Assembly (NCBI RefSeq): GCF_041260665.1
Contig: NZ_JBGCCT010000024.1
Span: forward strand, 1-64,000
DNA: 64,000 bases
Direction of reading: 5' to 3'
From: Catenulispora sp. GP43
GTDB lineage: Bacteria > Actinomycetota > Actinomycetes > Streptomycetales > Catenulisporaceae
In this document: positions 59,100 to 64,000 of the stretch, one piece after another
Layout: each line of letters begins with the position of its first letter
Position numbering within the stretch: position 1 is the first letter of the stretch
Translations under genes and position numbers: made by a program
Notes under the pieces: model-generated
Databases searched by the model: none
Told to the model about the DNA's origin: nothing
Seen by the model: only the letters and a program-made list of their open reading frames with translations

Positions 59100-59591
59100 A
59101 TGACCGGTTTCGAAGTCCTCACCGCGGGCCGCTACGGCTATGCCGACCGGCGCATCCACCGCGACGACTTCGCACACCAGCTGGCGGTCATGCTGCCGGC
59201 CGACGACGACGAGCGTCTGCGCCCGGCCGCGGCGGTCACCGCCGACGACCTGGTCAGCGCCGCCAAACTGTGCCGCCACCTCGCCGAGCGCTATCCCGGC
59301 GAACCCCTGGCGCGGCTGGCGGAACAGATCGCCTACCGCCTTGAGCACCCGATCACCCACCCCGGAGCGATGGTCTACTACGCCGCCGCTCTGCTGTGCC
59401 GCGAACAGGAGGCCCTGAGCCGGGTGGAGAGCGCGACCATGGTGGCCGCGGTCCTGGAGGCCCGGGCCGCCGGGCACACCGCCGACGCGCTGGAGGCCAC
59501 GGCCCCGCAGACGTTGCGGTACACCGTCAAGACCGCCATCGACGGCGACTTCGTGCGCGGGGCACGCCATTTGCAGGCCAACAGCAACTGA
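59100..59591 (+). CDS. Hypothetical protein, 163 residues, MarR-linked
   Basis: No family recognised. GGGAGATCGAG precedes the ATG. Mostly helical and soluble: FAHQLAVMLPADDDERLRPA, LVSAAKLCRHLAERYPGEPL, AMVYYAAALLCREQEALSRV and TMVAAVLEARAAGHTADALE. The start FEVLTAGRYGYADRRIHRDD could be a short beta element. No signal peptide or catalytic pattern. Being divergent from a MarR gene with shared operators, it is the likely regulated target. Confidence 0.65.
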   Translation: MTGFEVLTAGRYGYADRRIHRDDFAHQLAVMLPADDDERLRPAAAVTADDLVSAAKLCRHLAERYPGEPLARLAEQIAYRLEHPITHPGAMVYYAAALLCREQEALSRVESATMVAAVLEARAAGHTADALEATAPQTLRYTVKTAIDGDFVRGARHLQANSN

Positions 59592-59670
59592 GGACGGCGC
59601 CGTCATTCGCCGGCCGCTGCGATCGAGGGCGCCAGCGACCCCGAACGACGGCATCCATCCGGATGAAAAC

Positions 59671-59697
59671 GCGGCCCGCCGGGCCCTGGCGGGCCGC
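59671..59697 (+). terminator. Terminator hairpin
   Basis: GCGGCCCGCC (59671-59680) pairs with GGCGGGCCGC (59688-59697), loop GGGCCCT. It lies 80 bases after the preceding stop. The remaining part of the 352-base gap 59592-59943 holds no gene I can support. Confidence 0.7.
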
Positions 59698-59943
59698 TCA
59701 CGTGCGCAGCGGCGCGGTGAGCGCGGCGTCCCTCTTCGTCCTTCGTCCGCGACCCGGGACGCCGCCCCCCGCTTCCCACCGCTCCCCCACCTTCCGGGGC
59801 GGCGGCAGCCGACATCCCGGAAGTCCAGATCATCCCGCGTCGACCCGGTACTGTCACTGGATTGCGCCCCATACGCAAACCATTGACAGGCGCAGGGTGC
59901 TGTGCAGGACTGAACGCGACCGGCGGAGACGAGGTACGACGAG

Positions 59944-60918
59944 ATGGAGACCATCGACTACGGCCCCGGGGACCTGGGCCGGGTCCGCTTCGTGGTGTCG
60001 CCGCTGGGGCATCTGATCCACGGCGTGCACGACGGCCCGTGCAGCCGGCAGTCCCCGTGGCGGCAACGATGGTGGCCCAAGGCCCGGCGCCAGGTGAGCC
60101 TCGGCTCGGCGAAGCTGGTCCCGCTGATCAACCGCGCGCACCCGGACGCCCCGGCCTTCCTGCCGCTGGCGATCGCCGGCGACGGCGAGGGCGCCGCGTC
60201 CCCGACCTTCGAGCAGGAACTGGACCAGCTGCGCGCCACACCCCCGCACCTGCTGGGCTACCGCCTGGCCACCACCCCGGTGCGCACCGACGAGGCCGAC
60301 CGCCTGATCCGCGGCCTGCGCAACCAGGAGGACGCCTCGCTGCGCGCCGTCGTCGACGGCCTGCTGGCCCTGTACCGGGCCACCCTGATGCCGGACTGGC
60401 CGACCGTCGCCGAACGCCTCCAGCGCGACATATCCCTGCGCCGCCGCCAGATCCAGCGCCACGGCACCCTCCCCATGCTGACGAATCTGCACCCTGACAT
60501 CACCTGGCGGCCCGGCACGGACCCCGCCGGCCCGGCCCGCGGCCTGATCCTGGCACCGTGCCTGTTCGGCCAGCAGCGGGCCCACGGCGGCCCCGGCGCC
60601 GACGGCACGCAGGTGGTGATCTACCCGACCGCCGACCCCGACGAGGCCCGCCCCGCCCCCGAGGACCACCTGGCGGCCCTGCTCGGCGCCGGACGCGCGG
60701 CGGTGCTGCGCAGCCTGCGCTCGCCGGCGTCGACCTCGGGGCTGGCGGCGCGGCTGGGGATCACGGCGCCGATGGCCTCCACGCACACGGCGCTGCTGCG
60801 GAACGCGGGGCTGGTGACGACGGCGCGGGACGGGAAGAGCGTGCGGCACGAGCTGACGGCGGTAGGGCGGGAGTTGGTGGAGTTGAATCCCGGGGAGGGG
60901 TGGCCCGGGGCGGGGTGA
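59944..60918 (+). CDS. ArsR-like winged-helix regulator with long N-terminal domain
   Basis: 324 residues. The winged helix is at the C-terminus (LLGAGRAAVLRSLRSPASTS, LAARLGITAPMASTHTALLR, NAGLVTTARDGKSVRHELTA). The N-terminal 230 residues, beginning VRFVVSPLGHLIHGVHDG, match the DUF5937-like domain found with ArsR-type HTHs in actinomycetes. It includes a basic WRQRWWPKARRQV segment. Such proteins are numerous in Streptomyces-like genomes; ligands are unknown. No divergent partner or palindrome was found. Confidence 0.82.
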   Translation: METIDYGPGDLGRVRFVVSPLGHLIHGVHDGPCSRQSPWRQRWWPKARRQVSLGSAKLVPLINRAHPDAPAFLPLAIAGDGEGAASPTFEQELDQLRATPPHLLGYRLATTPVRTDEADRLIRGLRNQEDASLRAVVDGLLALYRATLMPDWPTVAERLQRDISLRRRQIQRHGTLPMLTNLHPDITWRPGTDPAGPARGLILAPCLFGQQRAHGGPGADGTQVVIYPTADPDEARPAPEDHLAALLGAGRAAVLRSLRSPASTSGLAARLGITAPMASTHTALLRNAGLVTTARDGKSVRHELTAVGRELVELNPGEGWPGAG

Positions 60919-60922
60919 GGGG

Positions 60923-61052
60923 CGGCCGGGTGGTCGGCTGCTGCTGGCTGCTGGCTGCTCCCTGCCGCGGCCGGGTGGTCAGCTGCTGCTGGCTGCTGGC
61001 TGCTGGCTGCTGGCTGCTGGCTGCTGGCTGCTGGCTGCTCCCTGCCGCGGCC
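60923..61052. repeat. Duplicated heptanucleotide minisatellite (GGCTGCT)n
   Basis: A segment beginning GCGGCCGGGTGGTC and ending CCCTGCCGCGG occurs twice (60923 and 60967). Between these ends GGCTGCT is repeated two times in the first copy and seven times in the second (60991-61039). It fills the 163-base gap between two convergent genes. Confidence 0.92.
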
Positions 61053-61081
61053 TACCGTCTACCGCGCCGCCACCCGCACCC

Positions 61082-61915
61082 TCACCGCTTGATCCCCACC
61101 CCCACCAACCCCCATATCTCCTCCCAGTCCTCCCGCACCTCGCCGTCGGGCCGCCACAGCGGCCGCGGCACGATCCCCGGCTCGATGATCTCCGTGCCGG
61201 CGAACAGGGCCCTGATCTCCGCCTCGCTGCGCATGTACATCGGCGAGGTCGCCTGGTCCCAGGCGCGGACCGCCGCCTCGGCCTGGACCGGGCGGCCGCC
61301 GTCGGTGATGTGCGAGACCACCAGGGCGCTGCCGGCGGGGACCGCCGCCAGGAACTGCGCGACGATGGCGTGGGGGTCCTCGTCGGGCGATATGAAGTGC
61401 AGGAGGGAGTTCATCACCAGGGCCACCGGGCGGGTGAGGTCCAGGACCCGGCGCAGTTCCGGGTCGGCCAGGACTTCGGCGGGACGGCGGATGTCGGCTT
61501 CGACGACCGCGGTGTGGGCCGGGTCCGCCGCCGCCACCAGGGCGCGGCCGTGGACGGCGACCATCGGGTCGTAGTCGACGAAGACGATGCGGGACTCGGG
61601 GTGGGCCCGGCGGGCCACGTCGCCGATGTTGTCGGTGCCGGGCAGGCCGCTGCCGAGGTCGAGGAACTGGGTGACGCCGGCGGCCGCCAGGAACCTGGTC
61701 GCCCGGTTGAGGAACGCGCGGTTCTCCTGGAGGATCTCGCGGGCCTGGGGGACGTGGCGCAGTGCCGTCTCGGCGGCCTCGCGGTCCACGTCGAAGTAGT
61801 GCATGCCGCCCAGCAGGTATTCGTAGATGCGCGCGGTGTGGGCCCTGGTGGTGTCCAGTTCCGGCGGGAGCCAGCCGGGGATCAGCGTGCTGTCGATGGT
61901 GTCGACGACGTCCAT
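61082..61915 (-). CDS. DUF574 SAM-dependent methyltransferase
   Basis: 277 residues from ATG at 61915 with GGAGGG upstream; the longer upstream frame is Arg/Pro-rich and lacks homology. Family landmarks are RIYEYLLGGMHYFDVDREAA, ENRAFLNRATRFLAAAGV, QFLDLGSGLPGTDN, VFVDYDPMVAVHGRAL and SLLHFISPDEDP. The SAM-binding loop is DLGSGLPG. This family is strongly expanded in actinomycetes and is of unproven substrate. Stand-alone gene. Confidence 0.88.
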   Translation of the reverse strand: MDVVDTIDSTLIPGWLPPELDTTRAHTARIYEYLLGGMHYFDVDREAAETALRHVPQAREILQENRAFLNRATRFLAAAGVTQFLDLGSGLPGTDNIGDVARRAHPESRIVFVDYDPMVAVHGRALVAAADPAHTAVVEADIRRPAEVLADPELRRVLDLTRPVALVMNSLLHFISPDEDPHAIVAQFLAAVPAGSALVVSHITDGGRPVQAEAAVRAWDQATSPMYMRSEAEIRALFAGTEIIEPGIVPRPLWRPDGEVREDWEEIWGLVGVGIKR

Positions 61916-62184
61916 GGTCCCTCCGCTGCCGACCGCCGTGGGGGCGCCGTCGGCCGAGGTCGCGGCGGTTTCGGGCGGTCCGCCGATGTTCGAGGCCTGA
62001 TGTTCGTGAACCACCCGGGAGAGCCTAGCGGACAACCCTGTGAACCGGACCGGGCGCCGGGCGGCACGATCGGGGCTTGACAGCCGTCGCCTTTTCGGCT
62101 GAGGTCGCCTGTCATTGTCCCGATACGTCGTGGTGCCCTTTTGTACGTCGTAATGTCGCCCCACAGCTGGTAGAAATTTTGGTC

Positions 62185-64000
62185 ATGTCGAAGAATGCCA
62201 GGGCCCGACGAGTCCGCCGCCGCCTGATAGCCGGGGTGGCGGTGACCACCATGGTCAGCGCGGCCTCGGTGGCGACATCCGTCAGCGCACAGGCCGATAC
62301 GGCCCCGTCCGGTGGTCAGTCGCCGGTGGCCGCTCCCTCAACGTCGTCGGGCCAGTCGGATCCGAGTTCGGATCCCTCGAGCCAGACGCCAACGCCGACG
62401 CCGACGCCAACCCCGACGCCTACTCCGACACCCACTCCGACACCCACCCCGACGCCCACGCCGACCACGCCCTCGTCGTCGGCCCCCTCCTCGTCGAGCC
62501 CGGCACAGCCGCCGACCACGCCCGCGCAGCCGCCGAGCACAAAGCCGCTCCCGTCGGCGCCCCCGACGGTGAAGCCCACGCCGGCGCCGACCAAGGGCAA
62601 GCCGACCCCGCCGACCACGACCCCGGCGCCCTACATCCCGCCGCCGGACCCGGTGCCGGTGCCCAAGCACCCGGCGGCCGGCGCGGGCCAGTTCGACAAC
62701 GCGCTGATCGCCACCACCGCGCTGGCCTACGTCGGCCGCTGGGGCGGCCAGGCCTGTGTGGACGCCAACCGCTTCCGCTCCGGCCAGTGCCGCGAGTTCG
62801 TGGACTGCGTCGTGTCGCTGGCCAGCGGCGGGAAGATCTGGCCGGTCGACCCGGGCGGGAACTACCAGGTCGGGTTCAGCTCGGTCGGCGCGGTGCCGAT
62901 CGCCCCGGCCGACGCCGTCGAGGGCGACATCATCCAGATCGGCGACCACGACGACTCCAACCCGCTGCACACCGCGATCGTGCTGACCAACCACGGCGAC
63001 GGGTCGTACACGGTCGTGGACTCCAACTGGGTCGGCGAGCCGCTGGTCAAGGAACTGGTCGGGGTGCACGACTGGACCCCGCCGGCCGCCGCGCAGTTCT
63101 GGCGCCTGGGCGCGGTCAACCCGAACAACCCCGGCTGGAAGATGCCCAAGGGCGGCGTCCTCGGCGGGTACACCCCGAACTCGAACCAGGCCCCGGACAC
63201 GGCGGTCAACCCGGCGCCGCCGGCCCCGACGGTGAGCACGAACACCGTGAACGGCCTGGCCTCCGGCACCATCACGGTGCGGTCGGTGGACGCCGATCCG
63301 ACCCACCCGGCGGTCCGCATGCAGTACTGGATCGACGGCAAGTCCGCGCAGGCCATCGACAACGCCCCCGGCGGTGCGCTGCTGCCGCTGGACACCACGA
63401 AGCTGCCGGACGGCCCGCACGTCATCACCTCGCAGGCGATGGCCGACGACGGCGCGATCTCCCAGCTGTCCGCGCCGGTCACGATCAACGTCACCAACCA
63501 CCAGCTGACCGTGGCGGTCGCGGCCCCGAACGCGCCGCTGCTCTCCGGCACGGTGCCGCTGGGCATCGGCGCGGCCCCGGCCTCCGACCTGGCCAAGGAG
63601 ACGCTGACCGTGGACGGCGTCGCCGAGCCGCAGCCGATGGCCACCAGCAACCTGGTCAATCTGGACACCTCGACGCTGATCGCCGGTCCGCACCAGATCA
63701 GCGTGGCGGTGACGAACCGCGAGGGGCAGACGGTGACCTGGGGGCCGGTCGTCGTGACCGTCACCGGCGCGGCCACCGGGCCCCGGGCGGTCGTGCCCTC
63801 GACCGCCGCCGGGCACGCCGACCTGGTCGCCGTCGACACCACCGGGCGGCTGCTGCGGTACCCGTGGGTCTCCGACGGGACGTTCGGCGTGCCGCAGCCG
63901 ATCGCCGACGGCTTCGCCGACGTCACCTCGCTCACGCCCGGGCACTTCACCGGCGCCGCCGGCGCGGTGCAGCTGCTCGCGGTCCGCAAGGACGGCAGCG
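62185..64000 (+). CDS. Secreted CHAP-domain protein with Thr-Pro linker, 3' end outside window
   Basis: At least 605 residues; runs off the end. Signal: RRRLIAGVAVTTMVSAASVA. Residues 62-95 are a Thr-Pro repeat wall-spanning linker, then a Ser/Pro-rich stretch. Residues about 170-310 are CHAP/NlpC-like: YVGRWGGQACVDANRFRSGQ, CREFVDCVVS with the likely catalytic Cys, LHTAIVLTNHGDGSYTVVDS with His, then NW. Ig-like repeats follow (VRMQYWIDGKSAQAIDNA), and at the end an FG-GAP/VCBS-like repeat (GHADLVAVDTTGRLLRYPW). Probably a peptidoglycan amidase or endopeptidase. A TAGAAA box eight bases before the ATG suggests a very short leader. Confidence 0.8.
   Translation, partial: MSKNARARRVRRRLIAGVAVTTMVSAASVATSVSAQADTAPSGGQSPVAAPSTSSGQSDPSSDPSSQTPTPTPTPTPTPTPTPTPTPTPTPTPTTPSSSAPSSSSPAQPPTTPAQPPSTKPLPSAPPTVKPTPAPTKGKPTPPTTTPAPYIPPPDPVPVPKHPAAGAGQFDNALIATTALAYVGRWGGQACVDANRFRSGQCREFVDCVVSLASGGKIWPVDPGGNYQVGFSSVGAVPIAPADAVEGDIIQIGDHDDSNPLHTAIVLTNHGDGSYTVVDSNWVGEPLVKELVGVHDWTPPAAAQFWRLGAVNPNNPGWKMPKGGVLGGYTPNSNQAPDTAVNPAPPAPTVSTNTVNGLASGTITVRSVDADPTHPAVRMQYWIDGKSAQAIDNAPGGALLPLDTTKLPDGPHVITSQAMADDGAISQLSAPVTINVTNHQLTVAVAAPNAPLLSGTVPLGIGAAPASDLAKETLTVDGVAEPQPMATSNLVNLDTSTLIAGPHQISVAVTNREGQTVTWGPVVVTVTGAATGPRAVVPSTAAGHADLVAVDTTGRLLRYPWVSDGTFGVPQPIADGFADVTSLTPGHFTGAAGAVQLLAVRKDGS

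Noticed and set aside
59603-59878. 91-codon minus-strand frame in the 59592-59943 gap
   Set aside because: Gly/Arg-rich, spans the terminator hairpin at 59671 and has no ribosome binding site or similarity I recognise.
62338-63945. 535-codon minus-strand frame opposite the CHAP protein
   Set aside because: Arg/Gly-rich with no motif; the plus strand has signal peptide, Thr-Pro linker and CHAP motifs.

Overview
The window is very GC-rich with actinobacterial codon use, GTG/TTG starts and several promoter-adjacent (leaderless) start codons. It carries a WXG100/FtsK-FHA secretion ATPase, many LacI-family sugar operons, Tat substrates and a DUF574 methyltransferase. This points to a large-genome, mycelial, polysaccharide-degrading actinomycete; a Catenulispora-like genus would fit, but that is inference from gene content only.

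Layout. 1-148: start of an MFS transporter and a G24C31 tract that looks like an assembly join. 224-5069: a type VII secretion substrate-like protein and its EssC/EccC ATPase. 5323-6657: orphan NarL-type sensor kinase. 6695-12642: L-rhamnose catabolic operon (rhaI-rhaD-rhaB) divergent from a LacI regulator, with a palindromic operator between them. 12743-21350: DUF2079 membrane protein, ArsR-SRPBCC fusion, ribokinase/nitrilase divergent pair, a large secreted beta-helix protein, and an SDR/TetR pair with clear operators. 21360-35592: a LacI-controlled polysaccharide locus. On the minus strand: dehydrogenase, LacI, DUF2264, GNAT. On the plus strand: two permeases, a lipoprotein, a signal-less PL8 lyase and a signal-less beta-helix enzyme, then a secreted ricin-type lectin protein. 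Copies of one operator (GTAAGC-GCTTAC type) join the parts into one regulon.

35593-39134 is the most unusual stretch. An operon for a 15-cysteine double-psi-barrel-like protein, a Tat protein, a MauE-type membrane protein and a DUF4265 protein is bracketed by tRNA-like elements. On the left is a tRNA-Cys-like sequence with an insertion. On the right, the 3' half of a tRNA-Asp(GTC) lies upstream of a 5' half that completes it perfectly, i.e. a candidate circularly permuted tRNA. 39135-45712: a second LacI-controlled ABC sugar importer divergent from an amylo-alpha-1,6-glucosidase.

45862-50428: secreted proteins (barrel-type small protein, PI-PLC, C39-like protease), an esterase and a small unknown gene. 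50508-56059: a translationally coupled pair, an acidic low-complexity protein and a 1474-residue TPR protein with a zinc-binding insert. 56332-64000: SnoaL-like fragment, Tat-exported PHP phosphoesterase, MarR regulator with operators, unknown small gene, ArsR-type regulator, DUF574 methyltransferase, and a CHAP-domain cell-wall protein that runs off the window.

Recurrent themes are solute importers paired with LacI regulators, carbohydrate enzymes both inside and outside the cell, and short tandem repeats placed exactly in intergenic gaps (11364, 28172, 37471, 50427, 60923). No transposase, integrase, CRISPR array or rRNA was seen.
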